Of a stretch of DNA of 64,000 bases, positions 9,318 through 18,557 are shown one piece after another. This DNA comes from Heterotrichella gracilis (taxonomy: Eukaryota > Sar > Xanthophyceae > Tribonematales > Xanthonemataceae), in the NCBI GenBank assembly GCA_032358255.1, contig JAULBX010025829.1, forward strand, positions 248,001 to 312,000, written 5' to 3'. The position numbers were made by a program, and so were the translations under genes. Under the pieces are notes generated by a model. That model searched no databases and had not been told where the DNA came from. It was given only the letters and a program-made list of their open reading frames with translations. Numbering within the stretch: position 1 is the stretch's first letter; each line of letters opens with the position of its first letter.

Positions 9318-11321
9318 ATGAAAAAAAATTTCTTTTTATATTTCCTTGCGCTTGTACCTATAACTTTTTTGGCGCAAAACACAGCTATTGCTAATTGGTA
9401 TTTGATAAGCGGATCGGAGGAGATACAAGGTTCAAATTATAGTTATAATCGACCTCTTCAATATAATCATGAATTAAATCTTGTTTCATTTACACACTTA
9501 AAAAAAGAAAGTTATATAACTAGTCCTGGTAACTCGAAAGGTGATCTTATTATTGTTTGTTCTTCTAATAATGGGCAAACATGGGATACTACCTGTGTTT
9601 GGAGCAATAGCTTAAATTTAGGCATGTATCCTCAAGGTGCGATATATAATCCTGCCGGGAACAATTCTATCGCCAATGCTTATATTGCTACTTCAGGTAT
9701 CACTACAAACAGCAATATTATAACGGGAAATTTTTATGCTTCAAAACAACTGAATTCTTTCAATTCAACAGTTTCACCTCAACCAAACGCACAACAATTT
9801 TTCCCAAATACTGCTCCATATAATGCAGTAAAACATGACAACGCTTGTAATACTATCATATCTACAGATGATGGTGTAGTAAGAACAATGGCCATTCTTG
9901 CAGACAGTATTAATTCAAAGAGTTTTGTCGGTCTCGGTTTACGCGGGGCTTATATTTCAAGAGGAGCGTTTAATGCAGGCTCCTTTTTATGGACCGGAGA
10001 TTCTTTAATTCCTTCAACAATTGTTAGGACTGATGGAAGCAAGCAACTTTCATCAAGTCCAATGATTGCATTTAATAAAACAGGTACTATTGGTTATGCG
10101 GTTATGATTGGATCGATAGCATCATCTACAGTTCAAAATACCGGTTGGCAGCCAATTGTATACAAAACAACTAACAGTGGCATATCATGGAATTTAATTA
10201 ATGGTATTGATTTTAGTCAGCCATCTTTTGCTCCGATTCTTAATAAACTATCAGCTACTATAAATAATACTACTGCTGTGATCCCACAATTTAATATGAC
10301 CGAAGGGATCGGTATTTCCGTTGACTATAATAATAATTTACATTTGGCCGCTTTATTAAATAGTTCTAAAAGTAGTTTTTATAACGATCTTGAAGTAGCG
10401 CAACAATTTGGTAGCGAAGGTTACAAATGGCCTCACTTACCAGGAAAACATCCTTACTTATACGATTTTTTAACGGATGGAAATAAGTGGTATTACATGC
10501 TTGTGGATTCCTTAACAACCGAGGCGCCAGGAACTACAGCATTTGATAGTGGTTTTAATTACAATACATGGGTAGCTGATGCAAATAATACTAAATTGGC
10601 TATCAATTCCCGTATTCAATTAAGCAGAAGTGACAATGGTCGTTTTATCATATATAGTTATGCTGAAAGTGATACTAACTTTACACAAAATTCAACCAAA
10701 TGGAATTCACTTCCTAATGTAAAAGTAAAGATATACGATGCCGTAACTAACGGTTTAGCTGGGGGTAAAATAAATATAACCAAAACAACTTCACCATCTA
10801 TTCCAAATCTAAATGTTTCGAACAAAGCACATTTCTATAATATTTCTCCTATCTCACCTAACGCAAATGGATCAATAAATTACTATATTGGAGCGGGTTG
10901 CATTATAAATGGTTCTGTATCAATAAATATTCATGCAACTGTAAGCAATCAACAATCCTGGGATTATAATGCATTGCACTGGTACTCTCATGCAAATTTA
11001 TCCTTTAAAAATGTTTTTATTTCAAACCATTTTCCGGGATTAGATGTTGGCATTAAAACCTCTGAGATCAATTCAAACAACCTTGGTTTATTTCCAAATC
11101 CAACAACTGATAAGCTGCATCTACAAATAGATGATACTATTAATAAATTTGAAAAATTATTTATTTATAATGGTTTAGGACAATTAATACTAGAGAATGA
11201 TCTTACCATAAATAATGAAACATCTGCGATGGACGTTAGTTCATTACCAGACGGTGTTTATATTTTAACTTTACAAAGCAAAGATGGTTTTACCTCAAAA
11301 CGTTTTGTGATCGCAAGATAA
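9318..11321 (+). CDS. T9SS type A cargo with Asp-box-like repeats
   Basis: An exported protein of 667 residues from the ATG at 9318; a GTG at 9303 is in frame but would precede the signal peptide MKKNFFLYFLALVPITFLAQ. The body resembles sialidase/BNR propellers, with Asp-box-like turns SSNNGQTWDTT and KTTNSGISWNLIN. No enzyme active site is recognised. The last 75 residues are a type A sorting domain (LGLFPNPTTDKLHLQ, then GVYILTLQSKDG and KRFVIAR). It converges on the M1 peptidase gene with only 2 bp between stop codons, and no hairpin terminator is visible between them. Confidence 0.82.
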   Translation: MKKNFFLYFLALVPITFLAQNTAIANWYLISGSEEIQGSNYSYNRPLQYNHELNLVSFTHLKKESYITSPGNSKGDLIIVCSSNNGQTWDTTCVWSNSLNLGMYPQGAIYNPAGNNSIANAYIATSGITTNSNIITGNFYASKQLNSFNSTVSPQPNAQQFFPNTAPYNAVKHDNACNTIISTDDGVVRTMAILADSINSKSFVGLGLRGAYISRGAFNAGSFLWTGDSLIPSTIVRTDGSKQLSSSPMIAFNKTGTIGYAVMIGSIASSTVQNTGWQPIVYKTTNSGISWNLINGIDFSQPSFAPILNKLSATINNTTAVIPQFNMTEGIGISVDYNNNLHLAALLNSSKSSFYNDLEVAQQFGSEGYKWPHLPGKHPYLYDFLTDGNKWYYMLVDSLTTEAPGTTAFDSGFNYNTWVADANNTKLAINSRIQLSRSDNGRFIIYSYAESDTNFTQNSTKWNSLPNVKVKIYDAVTNGLAGGKINITKTTSPSIPNLNVSNKAHFYNISPISPNANGSINYYIGAGCIINGSVSINIHATVSNQQSWDYNALHWYSHANLSFKNVFISNHFPGLDVGIKTSEINSNNLGLFPNPTTDKLHLQIDDTINKFEKLFIYNGLGQLILENDLTINNETSAMDVSSLPDGVYILTLQSKDGFTSKRFVIAR

Positions 11322-11323
11322 TT

Positions 11324-12994
11324 TTATTTCTTCAACTTCTTTGTTACAACTGAAGAAGTAACATAAAAATTAAAGTCCGGAATTAGTTTAGCAGAGTTGT
11401 ATTTTATCTCCTGCCAGGTTTCAGTTGGTTGCAATAAAATATCCTTTGTACCATCATTTATTTTTAATGGCATATTAAATCCTTTAACGCAGTTGGTCCA
11501 GCGATATGATAATTTACCTGCACTCATTTTATACTCCAGGTTTGGAACTTTTATGGTACGTAAATACTGGTCGAATATTTTTTGCAGGTCTTTCTTTAAA
11601 AAATTGATCATATAATCTTCTATCTGCTTTGTAGAAACTGTTTGATGCCAAAAGGTTTTATTCAATCCTTGCAACATGGCTTTCCATAAACTATCATTGT
11701 TTACAATCTGGCGAACGGTATGCAACATGTTTGAGGCTTTATAATATTTATCGCTCGATCCATCGCGGTTAACATCATAATCACTTATTACCGGCACATC
11801 ATTTTTAATTTCGCGCTGTGTGCCTGTTACATATTCTGCCCCGGCTTTTTTTCCATATTGCGATTCTGTGAACAGGTTTTCCGAATAAGCCGTAAAACCT
11901 TCGTGTACCCAATTATCCGCCACATCCTTCACAGTAATATTATTGCCGAACCATTCGTGTCCTGATTCGTGAATGATAATAAAATCCCACTTCATTCCCC
12001 AGCCGGTTGCAGAAAGATCTCTGCCCTTATACCCATTAATATATTTATTTCCATAAGCAACCGCGCTCTGATGTTCCATTCCCAAGAAAGGTGCTTCCAC
12101 TAATTTATAACCATCTTCGTAAAAAGGATATTTGCCAAACCAATTTTCAAAACAACGCAACATTGGTTTTACCTGTTGAAATTGCACTTTAGCTTTTTCC
12201 AAATTCCCTTCGATTACCCAAAAATCAAGATCAAGAATTCCTCCCTTTCCGTTAAAAGTGTCTTTAAAATTCACGTACTTACCAATGTATGGTATGATAT
12301 TATAATTATTAATAGGATTAACCACGACCCAATTGTACGTTGTCGTTGCATCGGTGTTTATTTTTTTAGAACGCAAACGACCATTAGAAACAGTTATAAG
12401 ATCCTGTGGCGCTGTTATGTGAAGTGAAGAACTATCCGGCTCATCGTATTGATGATCTTTGCAAGGATACCAGGCGCTACCCGCCATGCCCTGGCAGGCG
12501 ATAGAGATCCAAGGATTATTTTTATCATCCTTTGACCAAATAACACCCCCATCCCATGGCGCATGTTTGGCTGCAATTGGTTTACCGTGATAGTAAATTG
12601 TTATTTCTTTTTTCTCGTTTATTGCTTGTACGCCCGGAGCATTTACCCAATACACACCATGGTGGCCATGCCAGGCGAAATGTTTTTTTGAATCGTAGTA
12701 GACGCTATCTATCTCTAAGGGTTCAAGAAGATCTATTTGTAATACACTTATTGGTTCTTTTAGCTTACAATCGGAACAATACTTTCCCAATACTTTATAC
12801 GTAATTTTATTATAACCTTTAATGCTACTGTCTTTATGATTAAAAGCAACATGCAGATCATAGTGCAAAACATCCCACCAACTACGCTGATCTGTTATTG
12901 AACCTTTAAGGGTATCAAAAAGAGTATACTTTGGTTTTTGCGCATTCGCAAAACCGGTTATAAAAATAAAAAGTATCAGAAATGCTCTATTCAT
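11324..12994 (-). CDS. M1 family metallopeptidase (exported gluzincin)
   Basis: A 556-residue zinc aminopeptidase. The HExxH-X18-E motif is intact: His342-Glu343 and His346 in HESGHEWFGNN, with the third ligand Glu365 in WVHEGFTAY. The N-terminal domain carries the beta-saddle of M1 enzymes, and GMEHQSAVAYG just upstream corresponds to the GAMEN-type exopeptidase motif. A signal peptide (MNRAFLILFIFITGFANAQ) places it outside the cytoplasm, probably in the periplasm, since no T9SS tail is present. It lacks the long C-terminal helical domain of PepN-type enzymes, as is usual for the short bacterial forms. The gene is monocistronic. Confidence 0.92.
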   Translation of the reverse strand: MNRAFLILFIFITGFANAQKPKYTLFDTLKGSITDQRSWWDVLHYDLHVAFNHKDSSIKGYNKITYKVLGKYCSDCKLKEPISVLQIDLLEPLEIDSVYYDSKKHFAWHGHHGVYWVNAPGVQAINEKKEITIYYHGKPIAAKHAPWDGGVIWSKDDKNNPWISIACQGMAGSAWYPCKDHQYDEPDSSSLHITAPQDLITVSNGRLRSKKINTDATTTYNWVVVNPINNYNIIPYIGKYVNFKDTFNGKGGILDLDFWVIEGNLEKAKVQFQQVKPMLRCFENWFGKYPFYEDGYKLVEAPFLGMEHQSAVAYGNKYINGYKGRDLSATGWGMKWDFIIIHESGHEWFGNNITVKDVADNWVHEGFTAYSENLFTESQYGKKAGAEYVTGTQREIKNDVPVISDYDVNRDGSSDKYYKASNMLHTVRQIVNNDSLWKAMLQGLNKTFWHQTVSTKQIEDYMINFLKKDLQKIFDQYLRTIKVPNLEYKMSAGKLSYRWTNCVKGFNMPLKINDGTKDILLQPTETWQEIKYNSAKLIPDFNFYVTSSVVTKKLKK

Positions 12995-13152
12995 AAATCC
13001 TATTTCCTTTTATAAAGTTAAGTTATTTTAAAATAGGTAAAGCTCCCCCTTTTAGCGGTAATTTATGGGATATTAACCCCAAACATTGCTTAAATTTGTA
13101 TTAATTCGCTAAGGAGTAAACCATTTGCGCTAAAAATTGTCTATAAGTTTAA

Positions 13153-16020
13153 ATGAAGGGTAAAACCAGATTCCATATAGTTTTTTTTATCCTTTTAATC
13201 GTATCTATAAGAGGCTTTTCGCAGATAAACGTGTCAGGATCCTTATTAGATAAAGCTGGAAATAGTATACCCGGAGTTATTATAAAAGTAACTACAACAG
13301 ATTCTGTTTTTGTTACAGGCGCAGCGTCTGATACAAGCGGTAATTTTATACTTTCACTTAAGCCTAACCAAAAATATTTACTAAAATTCTCGTATTTAGG
13401 TTATGCCGATCTTTTTAAAACTATTGAGACCGTTAACGATGGAATATTATTAGAAAAATTAATTTTAAAGGAAACAGCACAAAGCCTTAAAGAGGTAGAA
13501 ATTAAGACCACACAACTACGCGGGGAGCAAAAAGGAGACACTACACAATTCAACTCCGATAGTTTTAAGACCAACCCCGATGCCAATGCAGAGGACCTTA
13601 TTAAAAAAATGCCCGGTGTTACTTCTGATAACAATGGTGTAAAAGTAAATGGTGAAACGGTTCAAAAAGTTTTAGTGGATGGTAAACCATTCTTTGGAGA
13701 CGATCCAAACGCTGCATTAAAAAATTTACCGGCAGATATTATTGATAAGGTAGAGATCTTTGACAAGATGAGCGACCAATCTGCTTTTAGCGGTTTTAAC
13801 GATGGTAACCAACAAAAAACCATTAACCTTATTACTAAAAAAGGCAAGAACGTTGGCACCTTTGGCAAAGTGTATGGTGGATATGGAACGGATGAACGTT
13901 TTAATGGTGGTGCTACTGTAAATAGTTTTAATAATAAACGCCGTGTTTCTTTATTATTACTTTCAAATAATATCAATCAACAAAATTTTAGCACCTCTGA
14001 TATTACCGGGGCAATGAGCAACACAGGACAGAACTCAGGTCGTGGTGGCCCTGGCGGCGGCGGCGGCGGGCGAGGCGGAGGAAACTCGGGCGATCAAAGT
14101 TTATTGATCAGTCCACAAAACGGAAATTCTATTACCCACTCTGCCGGTTTAAATTTTAGCGATGCCTGGGGTAAAAAAATAAATTTTTCAGGGAGTTACT
14201 TTTTTAATTATACGGATAACCGGAATTATTCTGACATTACACGAAATTATTTTACTGATAATGGCCTGGTGTACAAACAAACTAACGACGACCAAACGCT
14301 AAATCAAAATCATAGAATAAATTTTAGATTAGAATATAATATTGACTCATTGAATAAAATAATTGTGTCGCCTAGTTTTAATTATCAGGATAATACTATA
14401 AAGAGTTCTTTGCTTGCAACGAATATGATCTACGATAATAAATTCTTGAGCAATACCAATACACATTCAAACATTAACAATGCGGGTTACGATTTCTCGA
14501 ACAATATTTTATACCAGCATAAATTTAACAAAAAAGGAAGGACGATTTCTTTAAATGTAAATTCGCAATTGACGGAGAAAAATAATGCCGGCACATATAA
14601 CTCTTTAAATAATTATGGCGATACTGCTATGTCAGGTCTAAACCAAACGTTTACAACTTACAGCAGTACAAAAAAGGTCTCAGTTAACCTTTCATATACT
14701 GAACCAGTGACTAAAAATGCACAAATACAAATAAGCTATAATCCATCATACACCGAAGGGCTTTCGAATAAAGCGACAGATGATTATGATTCTTTGATGC
14801 AAGATTACAGTGATTTTAATTCTACCTTATCAAACAAATACAATAATATTTATCAAACCCAAAGAGGCGGTTTAAGTTATAAATACCAAAAAGATAAATT
14901 AAATTTTAGTTATGGGGCAGATGTTCAGCAGTCGACGCTTAGCGGGCAACAAACTTTCCCGGTGGCTTTTACTCTAAACAAAACGTTCCAAAACATTTTA
15001 CCAAATGCGCAAATGAATTACAAGTTTAGCAAAAGTAAAAACATGCGTATTAATTATCGTACGTCAACAAATATTCCTTCGCTCACACAATTACAAAATG
15101 TTGTTGATGTATCAAATCCTTTACAAATTAAATCGGGTAATACCGACCTGCAGCAAACCTTTGAGAACAATATATATATGCGTTATGGCGGTTTTAACGC
15201 TGTTACATCTCGCAACGCTATGGTATTTGTAAATGGAAATTATACCGATAATTATATTAGTAACGCCACTTACATTTTAACTTCCGATTCGGTTATACAA
15301 GGTTATTTAGTTAAATCAGGTAGTCAGTTAACCAAACCCGTAAATTTGAGTGGCTTTTATTCAGCCCGCGCATTTTTCGTGTATGGCTTTCCTGTTTCTG
15401 CTATTAAAAGCAATTTAAATGTTAACGGTGGTGTTACTTATAATCACACGCCGTCGCTAATTAATACTATTCTAAACCTCTCTGATAATTATGCGTTAAA
15501 TGGCGGTGCTTATATTGGCAGTAACATCAGTAAGAATATCGATTTTTCTTTGGGTTATAATGGCACCTACAACATTGTAAAAAACTCTGTGCAAAAACAA
15601 TCGGATAATAATTTTGTGACGCAGGCAACAACATTTAAATTGAACTGGATCTTTTTGGAAGGCTTTGTTGTAAGCACAGATGTTGTTTATACTATTTATA
15701 ACGGCTTAAGTCAAAGTTATAACCAGGATTATTTTTTGTGGAATGCTTATATAGGCTACAAATTTTTTAAAGATAGGTCGTTAGAAGCAAAGGTTTCTGT
15801 ATTTGATCTTTTGAATCAAAATCGCAGCATTGGCAGAACTGTAACGGGTAATTATACTGAAGATTACAATACAACGGTTTTAAAACGTTATTTTATGTTT
15901 ACATTGACCTACACGTTTAAAAAATTTAAGAGTGGCACACAGCCAAAATTAGAAGTTGAAGAAAACCCAATGAAAAATATGCCGGGGATGCCGCAAAGGC
16001 CTGGTGGAGGCAGTTATTAA
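13153..16020 (+). CDS. TonB-dependent-receptor-like outer membrane beta-barrel protein
   Basis: A 955-residue outer-membrane protein. After the signal peptide (to about residue 24) comes a carboxypeptidase-regulatory-like Ig domain (residues 25-110, INVSGSLLDKAGNSIPGV). A plug-like domain follows, with MPGVTSDNNGVKVNGE and VQKVLVDGKPFFGDDP, then a barrel typical of the outer-membrane beta-barrel family PF14905. A glycine-rich loop (around residues 295-312) is encoded by a short GC-rich tract near 14040-14090. The C-terminus ends in NMPGMPQRPGGGSY rather than an aromatic barrel terminus. It may transport a substrate, but the family also has members with no known ligand. A -7-like TAAATTTG lies at 13091-13098. 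Confidence 0.88.
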   Translation: MKGKTRFHIVFFILLIVSIRGFSQINVSGSLLDKAGNSIPGVIIKVTTTDSVFVTGAASDTSGNFILSLKPNQKYLLKFSYLGYADLFKTIETVNDGILLEKLILKETAQSLKEVEIKTTQLRGEQKGDTTQFNSDSFKTNPDANAEDLIKKMPGVTSDNNGVKVNGETVQKVLVDGKPFFGDDPNAALKNLPADIIDKVEIFDKMSDQSAFSGFNDGNQQKTINLITKKGKNVGTFGKVYGGYGTDERFNGGATVNSFNNKRRVSLLLLSNNINQQNFSTSDITGAMSNTGQNSGRGGPGGGGGGRGGGNSGDQSLLISPQNGNSITHSAGLNFSDAWGKKINFSGSYFFNYTDNRNYSDITRNYFTDNGLVYKQTNDDQTLNQNHRINFRLEYNIDSLNKIIVSPSFNYQDNTIKSSLLATNMIYDNKFLSNTNTHSNINNAGYDFSNNILYQHKFNKKGRTISLNVNSQLTEKNNAGTYNSLNNYGDTAMSGLNQTFTTYSSTKKVSVNLSYTEPVTKNAQIQISYNPSYTEGLSNKATDDYDSLMQDYSDFNSTLSNKYNNIYQTQRGGLSYKYQKDKLNFSYGADVQQSTLSGQQTFPVAFTLNKTFQNILPNAQMNYKFSKSKNMRINYRTSTNIPSLTQLQNVVDVSNPLQIKSGNTDLQQTFENNIYMRYGGFNAVTSRNAMVFVNGNYTDNYISNATYILTSDSVIQGYLVKSGSQLTKPVNLSGFYSARAFFVYGFPVSAIKSNLNVNGGVTYNHTPSLINTILNLSDNYALNGGAYIGSNISKNIDFSLGYNGTYNIVKNSVQKQSDNNFVTQATTFKLNWIFLEGFVVSTDVVYTIYNGLSQSYNQDYFLWNAYIGYKFFKDRSLEAKVSVFDLLNQNRSIGRTVTGNYTEDYNTTVLKRYFMFTLTYTFKKFKSGTQPKLEVEENPMKNMPGMPQRPGGGSY

Positions 16021-16274
16021 TGCAACAATTTCACTATTTCAATCAGATCAAGATCTTTAACATACTCATATAAGATCTGATCATTTTCCTGGATCTCTAT
16101 TCCTACAATTTCATTTAAATTTCGGTTAAAAAAAACTTCTACATAAAAACCGTCTAATAAAAACAGGGTAATATTACATTCATAATACACTTTTTCAGAT
16201 ACGGTTTCGGCATATTTCCAAAGAAACTCGGTCTTATCTTCAAAAGTTAGTTTTATGAATTCTTCTTTGGTCAT
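16017..16274 (-). CDS. small hypothetical acidic protein
   Basis: An 85-residue protein with an ATG start and no signal peptide. It begins with a helix (MTKEEFIKLTFEDKTEFLWKYAETV) and continues with strands (YYECNITLFLLDGFYVEVFFN, NEIVGIEI) in a compact alpha-beta pattern often seen in small Bacteroidota proteins. Its stop codon overlaps the convergent barrel gene by 4 bp. I do not recognise the family. Codon use is like that of its neighbours, and the frame is long for chance in a region this AT-rich, so it is probably real. Confidence 0.6.
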   Translation of the reverse strand: MTKEEFIKLTFEDKTEFLWKYAETVSEKVYYECNITLFLLDGFYVEVFFNRNLNEIVGIEIQENDQILYEYVKDLDLIEIVKLLH

Positions 16275-16718
16275 TTAATAATTCAAAGATACTATACCCT
16301 GTAGGTTTTAATTGCTATGATTTATAGTATGATGAAACTGCGTTTTATTTTTTTTGAATTTTTGATATATTGAATCCCTCATGCTACTATATAAATTCCC
16401 TTTGGCTAATCAGTTAAATTTAAAATAATACCATCTATTATTTTTCCTTCGTCAAAAATTGCTCTTTGATAACCTTAAAAAAGATCCGATAACAATAAAT
16501 GGTAGTTATTTTACAATTACCGGAGTTATTTCCTCACAAACGGCGGTTCTGAAGAATACGTGATTAAATGGGTGGATTTTTTAAAACATATCGTTCTATG
16601 TGCCTGATTAAACCAAATGTTGTAATATTCAACCGGTAATAGATTGACAGTAGAGTCTTCTCTAAATACTGAGTTTATTTGCTCTATAATTTAAAAGTAT
16701 CATTTAATCTAAAAAATC
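16275..16718. other. gene-poor interval
   Basis: This 444-bp stretch has no intact gene. It contains the possible permease remnant described separately (16432-16607). The rest is AT-rich sequence in which I see no RNA gene, clear promoter or repeat. Confidence 0.6.
16432..16607 (+). pseudogene. possible remnant of a MacB/FtsX-type permease periplasmic domain
   Basis: Two short protein-like stretches lie in different plus-strand frames. The first reads KLLFDNLKKDPITINGSYF then TITGVI, close to the Bacteroidota MacB_PCD pattern in which a DP-I-x-ING-x-FTVTGV segment follows a phenylalanine-containing helix. The second, in the next frame from about 16524, reads NGGSEEYVIKWVDFLKHI, which resembles the segment that follows in such permeases. 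The frame change near 16524-16545 and the stop codons on either side indicate decay if the assignment is right. It is short, so chance similarity is possible. Confidence 0.3.
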
Positions 16719-17717
16719 ATGGAAAAAAAATCGATTGTAAAAAATTTAAGCTACGCTGTTATTCTAACAGGTTTAATAGCAATGGTTCCGAGTTGCGTCA
16801 AAGAAAAAAACTCACCCGTTAATACTAATCAGGAAACAACAGCGTCAGTTGATGAAATGTCATCAAACACTGACTTGCCTCCTACCCCTATTCCGGTTGG
16901 CCCGTCTCCGACTATTTATGGTGTGAAAACGGGTGGAACGGGTGGACACGATCTATATACAATAGATAGAAATACTGGCGCAATAGTAACTCAGTTACCC
17001 ATATCTTTTACCGGTGGCGGCGGTATTGCGCACGGGGCATTATTTGGTGTTGCAAAAATAAAATGTTCACAGACTGGCTATCTATCAGCAGTAAGCGTTT
17101 GCGGCACCTCGGGACAAACGCAATTTTACTCATTCAATTTTACTACCCGTTTAGCTACTTTATTAGGAAGTACTTATGGTGGCAATCTTATTAAGGATAT
17201 TGAATGTCATCCATTAACAAACGTACTTTATGGTATCAATGGAAATACATTAGTAAGAATGACCAGTTTAGGTACAATGTGCAGTGGAACGGGCAGCCCT
17301 GCTACATTTGAAACACTTGGAAATTTATCTTCAGTAGGTGTTGGACCTTACAGCATTTCATTTAATCATTTAGGTGATTGTGCTATTATGAGCGCTAAAG
17401 ATCATAAAAGAGCTTACGTTGTTATTCCTAGCGCGCCTGTTCTGCCGACTACGCCAATTAGTCTTTATACGGCCGTTATTCAAGGACTTACTCCTGACTT
17501 GTATTCAGTATCAGAAACTGCATCGTGTATTTCTGGCACAACTCAATTCATTGGAATTAACGGACAGGTAAATGCTAGCTCGGGAAATACTTATGATTTT
17601 TATAAATGGGCTACTAATTCATCTGGTACTTTGATCTATCAATTGCTTGATGGAGACATATACACCGGAATGGCGGATTATACATCTGATCCTATCACTG
17701 AATATTGTCCAAAATAA
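16719..17717 (+). CDS. putative lipoprotein with propeller-like repeats
   Basis: A 332-residue lipoprotein: a basic N-terminus and a hydrophobic helix end in the lipobox MVPSC with Cys26. A Thr/Pro-rich linker (about 27-62) follows. The rest looks like a beta-propeller, with units such as LYTIDRNTGAIVTQLPISF, FYSFNFTTRLATLLGS and DIECHPLTNVLYGINGNTL, similar to proteins that report time-course or log values. No enzyme motif is seen. It converges with the LytTR regulator gene, and a hairpin lies between them. The neighbourhood does not fix its role, although it could be a surface target of that regulator. Confidence 0.75.
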   Translation: MEKKSIVKNLSYAVILTGLIAMVPSCVKEKNSPVNTNQETTASVDEMSSNTDLPPTPIPVGPSPTIYGVKTGGTGGHDLYTIDRNTGAIVTQLPISFTGGGGIAHGALFGVAKIKCSQTGYLSAVSVCGTSGQTQFYSFNFTTRLATLLGSTYGGNLIKDIECHPLTNVLYGINGNTLVRMTSLGTMCSGTGSPATFETLGNLSSVGVGPYSISFNHLGDCAIMSAKDHKRAYVVIPSAPVLPTTPISLYTAVIQGLTPDLYSVSETASCISGTTQFIGINGQVNASSGNTYDFYKWATNSSGTLIYQLLDGDIYTGMADYTSDPITEYCPK

Positions 17718-17742
17718 AATAGTAGATCCTTAATTGCTTTTG

Positions 17743-17773
17743 AAGGGAAGGGTTTGCGTATAACTCTTCCCTT
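17743..17773. terminator. bidirectional hairpin terminator
   Basis: An 8-bp perfect stem (AAGGGAAG at 17743-17750, CTTCCCTT at 17766-17773) with a 15-nt loop lies between two convergent genes, followed by a T/A-rich stretch. Confidence 0.6.
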
Positions 17774-17780
17774 TATATAT

Positions 17781-18536
17781 TTATAAAGAAACTATACTTA
17801 ACTTATTAATCAATTCTGTTTTTTTTCTTCGCGAAACCTCCACGCTTGAACCATCACTCATTACTACATAACCACCATCACCTTTAACGTATTTGGTAAC
17901 ATGAACTAAGTTAACTAAACAGGAATTATGTACCCTGAAAAAATTAAGATCAGATAACAATTCTTCATACTCTTTTAAAATGCGCGATACGGTTATTTTA
18001 GTATTGTTCGTTAAGGTAATATGCGTATAACTTTCATCAGCGGTACATTTAATAATATCGCTGGCACTCACCATTTGTAAACCATCAAAAGTGGGTAGCG
18101 CAATTTTTGCATTGTTACCTTTTACTTTTAAATTAGACAATAGGAGTTCAAAGTTCTGGGTTAGCTGCGTCGGTGTTGGCTTATTAGTAGTTAATTTTTC
18201 AACTGCCGCAGTTAACTCATCAGAATCGATGGGCTTTAATAAATAGTCTAAAGCACTGTATTTTATAGCCTTTATTGCATAATGATCGTAAGCGGTTGTA
18301 AAAATAACTTTAAACGTGGGGTCTTTTACTTTTTCAAGTAACGTAAACCCGTTATGAAATGGCATTTCAATATCCAAAAAAACAACATCGGGCATTTGCT
18401 TATTTATTGAAACCAAAGCAGAATTAACCGAATCGCATAATTCAAGTACCTCTATATTCGGACAATACATACTGATTAAATTCTTAAGCGTTATTCTGCT
18501 TTTATCTTCATCGTCAACTATTAATGCTTTTATCAT
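17781..18536 (-). CDS. LytTR-family response regulator
   Basis: A DNA-binding response regulator of 251 residues. The receiver domain (residues 1-120) has the acidic pair Asp8-Asp9-Glu10, the phospho-acceptor Asp55 in VVFLDIEMP, and the switch lysine in DYLLKPID. The LytTR domain (about 150-250) has the DIIKCTADESYTHI start and the FFRVHNSCLVNLVHV motif. The ATG at 18536 starts the receiver cleanly (MIKALIVDDED); a TTG two codons upstream is in frame. The gene follows the sensor kinase gene by 21 bp in the same direction, so the two should form a two-component system. Confidence 0.93.
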   Translation of the reverse strand: MIKALIVDDEDKSRITLKNLISMYCPNIEVLELCDSVNSALVSINKQMPDVVFLDIEMPFHNGFTLLEKVKDPTFKVIFTTAYDHYAIKAIKYSALDYLLKPIDSDELTAAVEKLTTNKPTPTQLTQNFELLLSNLKVKGNNAKIALPTFDGLQMVSASDIIKCTADESYTHITLTNNTKITVSRILKEYEELLSDLNFFRVHNSCLVNLVHVTKYVKGDGGYVVMSDGSSVEVSRRKKTELINKLSIVSL

Positions 18537-18557
18537 ATACAACTAAAATAAAAAAAA

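Noticed and set aside
9318-11321. Sialidase
   Set aside because: Asp-box-like turns are present, but the catalytic Arg triad, Asp, Tyr and Glu could not be identified.
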